A program made the translations under genes and the position numbers. The notes below the pieces were generated by a model. That model did not search any database and had not been told where the DNA came from. It saw only the letters and a list, made by a program, of their open reading frames with translations. Below, one piece after another: positions 17,802 to 25,900 of a DNA stretch of 64,000 bases. Every line of letters begins with the position of its first letter. The first letter of the stretch is position 1. Origin of the DNA: Compostibacter hankyongensis (lineage in GTDB: Bacteria; Bacteroidota; Bacteroidia; Chitinophagales; Chitinophagaceae); NCBI RefSeq assembly GCF_039541075.1, contig NZ_BAABFN010000006.1, forward strand, positions 62,001 through 126,000, in the 5' to 3' direction.

Positions 17802-17833
17802 CAATTATAAGAGAAATTTTTATTATCTCCAAA
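17802..17833 (-). promoter_or_regulatory. Bacteroidota-type promoter of block A
   Basis: On the minus strand, TTTG (plus coordinates 17830-17833) is followed after exactly 20 nt by TATAATTG (17802-17809), close to the Bacteroidota -33/-7 consensus TTTG-N19-21-TAnnTTTG. The same two boxes and all 20 spacer bases recur upstream of block B at 37679-37710. Transcription would run toward 17.5 kb through a leader of about 300 nt into the fibre genes. Confidence 0.75.
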
Positions 17834-18139
17834 TTTATTTTTCGCAACCCCGTCTTCACCCCTTCCGGTCGATCTTCCTACCGGCTAGCCGGGCATTAGT
17901 GGTCAGGTAGCCGTAAAGTTCTCCCTATACATAGATCTGAGGCCGCGGGGCGGCAAACGCATTAACCGGTCACTGGTTTTATTAACCGGGAATACACAAA
18001 TGCGGCTCCTGCCACTTTTATCATTTATACGGACAGGGTGGAGACAGAAAATGCCAATAGCCTGCATGGTGGTAATGTACTTTTAAGTTTTAATTGAATC
18101 AAAAAGTTTCCTGATATTCAAAGGGGCTTGATATCTCTT
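17834..18139. other. Intergenic stretch between block A promoter and block B tail
   Basis: About 300 nt with no supportable gene. The homology between the two block promoters stops around 17842, so this is unique flanking sequence. I see no terminator with a clear T-run, repeat or RNA gene. Confidence 0.5.
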
Positions 18140-18631
18140 TTATTTCCATTTTAATGTACAAAAAAAACTTTTCTTTCTTTCAAACTTCACTCCATCAAAT
18201 AGTCTGATGACTTCCTCTAAATTCCTAGTCATCAAACAGGTTACAATAATCTGTTCACCCCCTTTAGTAATTATTCGCAGATATCTATAATATTCCATTG
18301 CGGAAAGAGGTATACTAAATTTGTCAAGATTGGCAGATTTATACAGGATTATTTTGTCCAGTTCATTAATCTGAAAAGTTCTTTCTACTCCCTTTCTTCT
18401 TATTGTCATGGCGTTAGGTCTTATTTCTATTTCCTCTCCTCTATTCTCTAGATAATATTCAATGTGAAGATATATAGCTGGTAAGATAAATATAAAGTAA
18501 AAAATGCCCATCACAAAAATGTAATCTGTATCAAATCGGAAATAATACCATCCTAGCCCAACCATTAAAGCCGCTGACCAGATAAATCCGAAAACAATAA
18601 TATGATTTGTAAGGTTTTGCTTTAAGATCAT
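18140..18631 (-). CDS. Two-TM immunity-like protein, paralogue of the block A immunity protein
   Basis: About 163 residues from the Met at 18631 (a Met at 18652 is also possible). Two hydrophobic helices ('IIVFGFIWSAALMVGLGWYY', then 'FVMGIFYFIFILPAIYLHIE') are followed by a beta-rich part with 'ITKGGEQIIVTCLM', matching the layout and 'ITCLM' segment of 3049..3600. It follows the MORN lipoprotein gene by about 50 nt and has no toxin directly before it, so it looks like an orphan immunity gene kept at the end of the tip array. Confidence 0.6.
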   Translation of the reverse strand: MILKQNLTNHIIVFGFIWSAALMVGLGWYYFRFDTDYIFVMGIFYFIFILPAIYLHIEYYLENRGEEIEIRPNAMTIRRKGVERTFQINELDKIILYKSANLDKFSIPLSAMEYYRYLRIITKGGEQIIVTCLMTRNLEEVIRLFDGVKFERKKSFFCTLKWK

Positions 18632-18681
18632 GATGATCTGCCGGGTACCCACCCACCCTCATTTAGAAATTTCAATCAAGG

Positions 18682-19200
18682 TTATTTAATCAAATGATCA
18701 TTTTTGTATTCTTCCCTTTTTATAGTGTCTCCTTTATGATTAAAATATAGCCAAGTACCAGACTTTTCATTCAAATTATAATTTTCAATCCGTTCTATTT
18801 TTCCATCTTCGTAGTAATTTCTCCATTCGCCAACTATTTTCCCTTTTTCATTTAAGCCCACTTGCTTTAACTGTCCATTTTCATACCACAAATGGAACAT
18901 TCCTTGAGATATACCCGAAGAATCATAATTTTCTTCAAAGTTTATTTTTCCATTGAGATAATAAAACCTAACCTTTCCAATGAATTTTTGATTGTAATAA
19001 TTAGCCATTGATGCAATATTACCATTCTTATAATATTCAGTAACATGCCAATTGTTATTGCCCTGGAATTCTTTTATAGATTTTAACTCTCCGGTAACAT
19101 AGTAAGTTTTTTCTATTTTATTACGTCTTGTTTCTTTGGTGCTGTTAATACATGCTCCAAATAGCATTACTATTGATAAAATAAAGGTGATTTTAATCAT
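18682..19200 (-). CDS. MORN/YwqK-like repeat lipoprotein, probable immunity protein
   Basis: 172 residues. The N-terminus is a lipoprotein signal ('MLFGAC', Cys at residue 17). The rest is a run of MORN-variant repeats of the 'Y.NG.......Y' type ('EYYKNGNIASMANYYNQKFI', 'FHLWYENGQLKQVGLNEKG', 'EWRNYYEDGKIERIENY'), as found in the YwqK family often annotated as antitoxin or immunity proteins. It starts 39 nt after the orphan tip at 19240..20148 and is probably its cognate immunity protein. The lipid anchor would place it in the envelope. Confidence 0.7.
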   Translation of the reverse strand: MIKITFILSIVMLFGACINSTKETRRNKIEKTYYVTGELKSIKEFQGNNNWHVTEYYKNGNIASMANYYNQKFIGKVRFYYLNGKINFEENYDSSGISQGMFHLWYENGQLKQVGLNEKGKIVGEWRNYYEDGKIERIENYNLNEKSGTWLYFNHKGDTIKREEYKNDHLIK

Positions 19201-19239
19201 ATTGAATTGTTGAAAATTATTTTCAAATAAAGCAATTGT

Positions 19240-20148
19240 TTATTTATTATAATAATACATGTGGTTTAGTTTGTATAATGTGTTATTTAAGCCTTGCTGA
19301 TATATCTCTTTTATTCTTTCCCATATGGAAGTTCCTTCAATACTGTATGTAGCGTCTATAAGACTTTTGGGATGAATAATATCATATTGTAAATCTCTTC
19401 CACTATTTAAAAAAGGATAGAAGGCATCAATGGTTTTTATATAAGGAATGAGTCCGATTAAACTAGATGGTTTGCCTTCTCTTGTAGATTGGTTGTAAGG
19501 AATTCTCGTGAAACTAACCAAGGCGTCTACCCCAAGCATATTTCTATTATGATGACCTAACTTATCTAACATATTTAGGCCAGGCATAGCGTCCCATCCG
19601 ACTTCTTCTGCCCTAACTTTCATGTAAGAGGCTAAATTATCATTTACATTAACTTGTAATCCTACTTTTGCAATTGACCACGCAATCTCTTTTTGAAAAT
19701 CGCCTGATAAATTAGACCAATCTTTTCTAGGCTCTAATTTCTCGGATATTTCAAACAAATACTGGCCTTGCGTATTATAAAACTCGTGACTTTTCTTATT
19801 GGTTCGTTGTAATAAGGTGACGCTTCCATCGTTATTTAATCGAAACTTGTCATCCGGTTCATTTTTCATACCTCCCAAATTGCTGACTTGTGACGCAATC
19901 CCCACCCCTACAGCTGTGAAGGCATTGTTGATCATATTGCTGGTGGATATTGCATTCTGGACCATACCGGCATCTTGCAGGGTATGTATCGATATGCTTA
20001 ACGCACGTGCTAACGGCGAATTGGCAAATTGCGAAACGCCTGCACCTACCTTCTCAAAAAATATCGCCAGCGAAGAGGTGCCGGGGCAGGGAATGCCGAA
20101 TGGCACTAACCCGTCCACGTCAATGTTTGCAATCGAATCATTCGCCAC
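19240..20148 (-). CDS. Orphan RHS tip of unknown toxin type
   Basis: 302 codons from a GTG at 20148. The first residues ('ANDSIANIDVDGL') are the end of an RHS core (compare 'DNPIRFIDPDGM'). The frame continues upstream only five or six codons ('KIFYQY') to an in-frame TAG, so this is a displaced tip without core. A helical Ala/Gly/Ser-rich linker follows. From about residue 200 comes an unrecognised domain ('GHHNRNMLGVDALVSFTRIP', 'DAFYPFLNSGRDLQYDIIHP') with His and Asp clusters that could be catalytic. No family name can be given. The MORN lipoprotein downstream is the probable immunity partner. Confidence 0.65.
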   Translation of the reverse strand: MANDSIANIDVDGLVPFGIPCPGTSSLAIFFEKVGAGVSQFANSPLARALSISIHTLQDAGMVQNAISTSNMINNAFTAVGVGIASQVSNLGGMKNEPDDKFRLNNDGSVTLLQRTNKKSHEFYNTQGQYLFEISEKLEPRKDWSNLSGDFQKEIAWSIAKVGLQVNVNDNLASYMKVRAEEVGWDAMPGLNMLDKLGHHNRNMLGVDALVSFTRIPYNQSTREGKPSSLIGLIPYIKTIDAFYPFLNSGRDLQYDIIHPKSLIDATYSIEGTSIWERIKEIYQQGLNNTLYKLNHMYYYNK

Positions 20149-20178
20149 ATATTGATAGAATATCTTCTATTGAAATAG

Positions 20179-20275
20179 TCATTTAAAAGTCAACCTTATT
20201 TTCAATACTCTTTTTTCATGATTAAATTCTACTAAACTCATTGGGCCAGTAACATGGCTTTGAATAATACTATCA
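20179..20275 (-). pseudogene. 3' end remnant of an immunity gene
   Basis: The minus strand here reads as about 31 codons ending at a TGA (20179-20181): '...SHVTGPMSLVEFNHEKRV...', with no start. It overlaps the stop of the REase-like tip by a few bases. The beta-strand style fits the last part of a small immunity protein cut off by recombination. Recognised from context only. Confidence 0.35.
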
Positions 20276-20578
20276 CAGGTACTTTTTGGGAATGCCATTT
20301 GCATACGTTTTGGATAATCTCGCCCACCATTGCCATGCTTGAGAAGCAGGTTGACCATTTATAGGACCATAATAAGGCATTCCTTCTGTCATTCTTGCCA
20401 AATTCCTTCCTGCTCTTGTTTGTCCAAGTGTTTGGAAACCTTCTTCAATAGCTCTTGGGTTGAATGGCTTCAACTCATAAATGGTACTGTTTTTAATATC
20501 AAGGAAATCAATACGTCTGCCGCTTGGTAACCTAAACTCTTTAATCCCTTCTGCTCCTATCTCGTAAGATTTATGCAT
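20273..20578 (-). CDS. Orphan tip with restriction-endonuclease-fold toxin domain
   Basis: 101 codons from an ATG at 20578. The open frame extends upstream to the stop of the preceding immunity gene (20642), and those codons ('AAKGGVQYTKSSLKLGQE') are a typical pretoxin linker. The domain shows a PD-(D/E)xK-like layout: 'GRRIDFLD' with D24, then 'IYELKPFNPRAI' with E35 and K37, and Gln50-region residues. Such domains in polymorphic toxins are DNases. The immunity gene that should follow is reduced to a 3' remnant (20179..20275), so this toxin is probably not expressed in active form, or is neutralised elsewhere. Confidence 0.65.
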   Translation of the reverse strand: MHKSYEIGAEGIKEFRLPSGRRIDFLDIKNSTIYELKPFNPRAIEEGFQTLGQTRAGRNLARMTEGMPYYGPINGQPASQAWQWWARLSKTYANGIPKKYL

Positions 20579-20641
20579 CTCCTGTCCGAGCTTCAGACTG
20601 GACTTGGTATATTGAACTCCCCCCTTCGCGGCAATTGTTAT

Positions 20642-20896
20642 TTATGCCATATCCCTTAAGGCTCGAATGGTTTCCTTGCTATCACAATTTTCTTTTAATC
20701 TTTCATCAATAGTTTTCATATAAGTTTCCGAGGCAAGTCCCTTTTTAACAAGACTAATGTCTTGGATAAGACTTTCTATCAATGACCAATGCTTATAGTC
20801 CATAATAGCTTTTTCTTCTGGAGTAGCACAACGGACAAACCCATCACCGTCCCCATTATAAGATTTATATATCTCAATATGCTTTAAAGTAATCAT
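20642..20896 (-). CDS. Small immunity protein following the FWSGG tip
   Basis: 84 residues from the ATG at 20896, chosen because it lies 7 nt after the stop of the toxin tip at 20904. A longer frame exists but would overlap that tip. Charged and mostly helical, with a conspicuous 'YNGDGDGFVRCATPEE' segment near the N-terminus. No family recognised. Immunity role inferred from position, size and lack of signal peptide (cytoplasmic, suiting a toxin acting in the cytoplasm). Confidence 0.55.
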   Translation of the reverse strand: MITLKHIEIYKSYNGDGDGFVRCATPEEKAIMDYKHWSLIESLIQDISLVKKGLASETYMKTIDERLKENCDSKETIRALRDMA

Positions 20897-20903
20897 CTTT
20901 AAT

Positions 20904-21359
20904 TTATGGAACTGTGTGATAAATAATATTAACTCCGTTTTGCTTAAGAATTGGGTACTCAATGGCTCCCCAAACACTTTTAATATTTATACCGCCTGCA
21001 TTTTGAAAAACATGTACTGTGCCGTTTGCACCCTTGGCAAATTGCGTGGATAACCTTTGCCACATCGGGCCTTTTTCAGCCCATGACATACCTTGAGTTA
21101 GATTGGTAAGGTTTTTACCAGCATTTGTCATTTCCAAAGTAGTCATGCCATTATTAGTTGCAAATTTCCGTGCTGCAGCTTCAACTGCTTCGTTACCGCC
21201 ACCTGACCAAAACACGCGTCCTCCCCCCTTAGCGGCGGCCTCTTTTGTAGTATTAACTATCGCCTTTTCTACCACCTCTCCTGCTACCGAAGCTACCCTC
21301 GCTACTTTTCCGATAGGTATTACCGAAGCAATTTCCAAAGCCCCTTCTGCATGTGACAT
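20904..21359 (-). CDS. Orphan RHS tip with 'FWSGG' toxin domain
   Basis: 151 codons from the first ATG. The frame is open upstream to 21479 without another ATG ('GLLGISAKSGGIFY', 'FTGQDYLTAAPMSHAEGALE'), that is, pretoxin sequence. The domain begins 'GGGRVFWSGGGNEAVEAAA', followed by 'NGMTTLEMTNAGKNL', 'WQRLSTQFAKGANGTVHVF' and a C-terminal 'EYPILKQNGV'. I recognise this as a recurrent RHS/CDI-type tip but cannot name its fold. The next gene (20642..20896) is the likely immunity partner. No core is left, so it is displaced. Confidence 0.6.
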   Translation of the reverse strand: MSHAEGALEIASVIPIGKVARVASVAGEVVEKAIVNTTKEAAAKGGGRVFWSGGGNEAVEAAARKFATNNGMTTLEMTNAGKNLTNLTQGMSWAEKGPMWQRLSTQFAKGANGTVHVFQNAGGINIKSVWGAIEYPILKQNGVNIIYHTVP

Positions 21360-21469
21360 AGGAGCTGCAGTAAGATAATCCTGTCCAGTAAACTGGGAAG
21401 TAATACCATTGACAAACCAGTAGATATGTATAATGGTATAAAAAATTCCTCCACTCTTAGCGGAAATTC

Positions 21470-21717
21470 CTAATAATCCTTAATTTCAGCTTTCCACTTA
21501 ACTACTCCATTCTTCTCAGAGCATATTCTTATATCTCCCATACCATAATCAAAATCAAGATTAAACTTTATTTGTCTACCTACAATAAACTCTTGAAGTT
21601 CCTTAGAGGATAATACCATTTTTTCAAATAAAGATTTGATTTCCTTCAGTTCTACTAATGCTGTTCCCTTTGTTATATTTACAAGATGAATATATTTCGG
21701 GAGGAGGTCAACGAGAG
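21470..21717 (-). pseudogene. Immunity gene fragment without start, overlapping the next remnant
   Basis: About 82 codons without a start ('DLLPKYIHLVNITKG', 'LQEFIVGRQIKFNLDFDYGM', 'CSEKNGVVKWKAEIKDY') end at a TAG at 21470-21472. It overlaps the end of 21708..22010 in another frame and the 5' end of the open frame of the FWSGG tip. It looks like the 3' part of a different immunity gene joined to the truncated Imm26-like gene by an illegitimate junction near 21715. Confidence 0.5.
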
Positions 21718-22010
21718 CCCTTGAATAAAACGTGGTCTATTCTTCCTATGTTATGGAAATTTCCAATTTTTTTCCAAAGGTTCATTTTTATTCCAAGCTT
21801 TGTAACACAATGCGCATAAAATACCACTTCTTCATTTGTGATTTCTGATAAGCCGGGATCCGCATTTAAAGGATACTTTCTTTCAAAAACTCTAATGACG
21901 TCACTGTTTAGCTGTGCTAAATCAAAAGCAACTAACTGGAAATACTTCTTGTAGTTACCTTCGATGTCAACTGAGAAAACGTCTCCTATTCGTGTGTTTG
22001 ATCTTGCCAT
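21708..22010 (-). CDS. Imm26-like immunity protein, probably 3'-truncated
   Basis: 100 residues from the ATG at 22010. It starts 'MARSNTRIGDVFSVDIEGNY' and has 'KKYFQLVAFDLAQLNSDVIR', a pattern I associate with Imm26-type immunity proteins ('GDVF' followed by beta strands). Relatives I recall are longer by some 40 residues, and here the frame stops at 'LFKGSR' exactly where a foreign fragment begins. It is therefore probably a truncated relic. Orphan: no toxin directly upstream, only an RHS-core scar. Confidence 0.5.
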   Translation of the reverse strand: MARSNTRIGDVFSVDIEGNYKKYFQLVAFDLAQLNSDVIRVFERKYPLNADPGLSEITNEEVVFYAHCVTKLGIKMNLWKKIGNFHNIGRIDHVLFKGSR

Positions 22011-22060
22011 TATCTGATAACAAATTGCCACCAATATTCCTATAATTTGTTTTGCTGAGT

Positions 22061-22122
22061 CTTATTTTTTAGCTGCTGAAGTTCATTCGTGGGTGAGACC
22101 GAGAAGAGTTTCGCGGGAATTC
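22061..22122 (-). pseudogene. 62-bp scar of RHS core
   Basis: This short stretch between the block B immunity gene and the Imm26-like gene aligns with 24363-24426 inside the block B RHS gene (the segment encoding 'NSRETLRGLTANDLQ'). It shows several mismatches and an in-frame stop. It is a leftover of the core of an earlier RHS module and marks a recombination joint. Confidence 0.65.
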
Positions 22123-22133
22123 GGTGTTTTAGA

Positions 22134-22889
22134 TCATTTCGGATTCTTTTGTTCTAGCCGTTTATTTATTTTCTGTATCGATTTTGTTATCTCCTTTTGA
22201 GTGTATTTGTCAACCATCTCCTTATGCTGATTTAAAAAAGACAATTCCTTATCCTTCCCAATTTCTCCTAATGCTTTGGACGCGTGCATAGGATGAAGAA
22301 AAAACCCTCGGCAAAGGAAGTCACTTGCTTTTGGGTAAGGGAATAATTTGCTGATTGCCAATCCTAGCATTTCTGTAGTATTACCATATTCCGGATTCAA
22401 AAAAGCGTTCACAATCCATTCATCAATATTAATTGGCAATACAAAATCAATAAGTTCACATATCCTCCATCTGTATTCTCTGTCTTTGCCTAATTCAAAA
22501 GTTTCAGTTAAAATCTTTCCATCATATTTATGCTTAGGGTAATGCAAAAGGCCTAATGCCACATCTTTATTATTTAAAGATGGTAACCATTTTAAAACTA
22601 TTTGAATATATTGTTTATCAAAAGGACGATATTTAGATATATATTCAGACCATTCCATTGAATCAGGAGTAATATAATTATTATCTCTCAATTCTTGGTA
22701 TAGCTTTTCGTTCTCTTTTTTCGCATCCTGAAGCCGTTTTTTCATCTCATTTTCCCTTTTCATAATGGAGTCATCTATGTAATTAGGCACAAATACCTCA
22801 ACCTCCTTCTTCAACAAAGGATTCCATTCCTTCCTATAAAATCCTCCCATTTCAATTAGCTTTCTTTTATCCTCACTAAGTTTTTTCAT
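22134..22889 (-). CDS. Immunity protein of the block B RHS nuclease
   Basis: 251 residues, no signal peptide, helical and charged: a coiled-coil-like stretch ('MKRENEMKKRLQDAKKENEK', residues about 44-65) and later repeat-like helices. Family not recognised; HEAT-like helices are possible. It starts 11 nt after the stop of the RHS gene, so it is the expected antidote to the REase-fold tip. A cytoplasmic immunity protein fits a DNase toxin. Confidence 0.65.
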   Translation of the reverse strand: MKKLSEDKRKLIEMGGFYRKEWNPLLKKEVEVFVPNYIDDSIMKRENEMKKRLQDAKKENEKLYQELRDNNYITPDSMEWSEYISKYRPFDKQYIQIVLKWLPSLNNKDVALGLLHYPKHKYDGKILTETFELGKDREYRWRICELIDFVLPINIDEWIVNAFLNPEYGNTTEMLGLAISKLFPYPKASDFLCRGFFLHPMHASKALGEIGKDKELSFLNQHKEMVDKYTQKEITKSIQKINKRLEQKNPK

Positions 22890-22900
22890 ATTATCCGAGT

Positions 22901-25900
22901 TTAGTAATTAACAACTTGTATGTATCCTTTCGCTCTAAAATATTGAATTGCTGGAGCCAAATTAACTCCAGTAGGGACATATAGCTTAAAAGTAAATCCG
23001 TTCTTATATGCATATCTCATAAAGTCTGATATTTGTCTTGTAAATCTAACTGTTCTACCAATAGAATAATGTTTTACTTCTCCTATTATTTGATTACCTG
23101 GATCAAATTCATCAGGTATCCTATATGAAACTGTTCCTGACGGAGATTCTATTCTTACATTATTTTGTTCGATGCCATTCATTCGTAATCCAACCTGCCC
23201 TTTCTCATATGGACTGAGGGGAGATGGGAATTGGGCACTGAGTGATTTTAGCTCAGGTAAATCATAGCTCTTCGATTTCCCGGTCCAAGGGTTCAGCCCC
23301 AGCTCTTTACTTGTTTTCAATCCATCTACAGCACCTGTTATTGCTCCTATACTTAATCCAGCTAACGCTCCCTGTTCGCCATTTTTTAGAGAAGCCCCTA
23401 TGCTATTCCCTTGTATCAAGGAAACGCCGGTACCAAGCGAAAAGCCCACCACAGAACCACTTGCTGCGTTTATAGCAGCCTTTCGCAAGACTGGGCTAGC
23501 TATACCCGAAAAAGCCTTAGAGGCATAAGGCGTCACGGCATTCCCCAGCGCACTTCCTGCATATGAAGTCGCTGTAGATACAACTGTACTTATAGCAGCT
23601 TGTCCCCAGCTTATATTATTCCATCCATTTTGAGATACTTGTTGAGTTAAGTTATTCCCTAATCCAAGTACAGCCCCTCCCGCTAATGGCCCACCATAAT
23701 ATGTAGCTACTCCAGCTGCTAACCCCGTTCCAAAATATCCCAAAAAGCTTCCGATACTATTGATATTCCCAATGTTCGTAATAGTATTAAATAAGCCTCC
23801 AATAAGGGCTGCAACAGCATCATCTATGCCAAAGACTTGTCCATCAGGATCTGTTCCATTCATCCAGTTATTCCCCATAGCAAGATATGGGCTCGAAAAC
23901 TGCTCGGCAGGGTCCTGTGCCCACCATCTTCCAAGCTGCGGATCGTAGAACCTTGCTCCAAAGTCATATTCTTCCAATCCAGTACCGTCAGCAAATTCCC
24001 TGCTTTGCAGTTCTTTACCCTGGTATCGAATTTTGTTGGCCAATTTCAGCGGAGCTGTAGTGCTGATTCCCGCCATAGCCAATCCGTTGGGATAGTAATG
24101 GGTTTCCTCCAGTACGGGACCTGTAATATCCATTACCCCAAAGTTGTCAAAGAGCACATCCTGCGGGCTTTCGTTGCTGGTATATACATACACATAGCCA
24201 GACTTTTTAGCAACCACTTTTCCGCTGCTCAGGGTCTCCAGCTTGCCTGGTTCTGCACTCAGCTGTTTTATCCCGCTTCCTTCTTCTACGAAGTTAAGCT
24301 GATCATCGAAAAAGACATAATTTAAATACGCCCGGGGCTCTTCCTGTATTTTCTTTTGCGGAGCTTTATTTTTTAATTTTTGAAGATCATTCGCTGTGAG
24401 GCCGCGAAGGGTTTCGCGGGAATTGGTAGCTATGGCATCGCTGTGGGCTGCCGCTGCCTGTATGCCCGGGGCGGTCAACGCCTGCAATAGGCCAGCCAGC
24501 ATTTGCTCAGCGGGAACTCCCGACTGGTGATCCGGAGTGGCTTTCTGGCGGTAGAAAGCCCGTACGGCCGCCTGTATGGTATCTCCAGCCATTACCTTTA
24601 GGATAATCGAAGGTCCTATCCGCCTGTTTGGATCTTTTCCGTTGAGCTTGGCCACCGCCGTATTGGGCGTAGTGGTATTGTCTTCAGGATAATCCAAAGG
24701 TTTGGCCTCTCTTGTATTGTCAATATTGTAAAATAATGCGTTTTCTGTCTGTGCCTGCTGCGGCTCCATGGTAGCCATGTACTGGGAGAAGTCAGTCTGT
24801 TCAGTAAGCACCATCCGGATATTACCCAAATGATCCGGAACAAAATAATCGTATGTATAGGCTGCGGCTACGCTCCCATGTGCCGGTACATAACGTGCTC
24901 TTCCTTCTTTAGTGGGAAAAAACTGCAAGGTATCCGAAATACTTCCACTTGTAGATGACGATTGATAGACAAACCCATCTATATAATCTGTAGTCGTAAC
25001 AGTAGAAGGAGTCGTGGTATTATCCGTTACAATTTTCCTAAGCTTATTACCCGACGCATCATATACAAATTGTATGCTCCCTTTGTCCGTAACCGTAATT
25101 TGTTCCGGTAAATCAAGGTAATTATAAGTAATAGTGGGAATATTTTTATTTAAGTCTTTTATCAAATTACCGGTAGAATCATAGACATAATCATTTCCAC
25201 TATTGGTGCCGTCATGGAAATCCCCCAGGGAAGTGTTCGGATCGCTGACCGCATCGGCTACCTTAGTAAGCTTGTTACTATTGGTCTGATAAGTATAGGT
25301 TAACTGGTCAATCAGGAAAGAAGAAGTACCTTTTAACCCATATTGATTCATATGGGTAATGTTGCCATTGGCATCATAGGTGAGGTTATTGACCGAAAAA
25401 TTAACTGTACTGTTATTCCAGGTTCCGCTACTGCTCTGCAGGAAGCTTGCAGCAGTCAACCGGTTGGCTTTATCATAAGTGAAGCTGTATTTCCGCAGTA
25501 CATTATCGGACTTACTTTTCCATATTTCCCCGCTGATATTACCATTATAGACAGGGGTAAAGGTTGTTGTGCCATTCTCGGTGACAGATTTATCGTATCC
25601 AAGCTCCATGCCGAAATAATGGTCGGTATTTCCTGCCTGGGTAAACGCTTTGTTGACGCCGGTAAGCCAGCCGCGGATGTTATAATCATAGGTGAGCGTT
25701 TCCAGATCATCGCCCAGCGTCTTTGTCTTTAGCTGACCTAATTCGTCATAAGCATAATCGGCAATGACCTGCCTTGTAGTGCTGTTATCGTTGATCGTCT
25801 TTGTGATATTGAGCAATCTGCCACCCTCATCATATTTGTTTTCGGTAAGCACCCTCGTTTCCGGGGTCACCGTACTTTGACTGTTATGATTGACGATATA

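Noticed and set aside
17623..17859. 78-codon minus-strand frame across the block A promoter
   Set aside because: It would start upstream of the promoter boxes; the shared 29-codon frame inside the leader is the better candidate.
22901..22970. T9SS C-terminal sorting domain on the RHS proteins
   Set aside because: The C-termini are toxin or hydrophobic tips without the type A/B CTD pattern.
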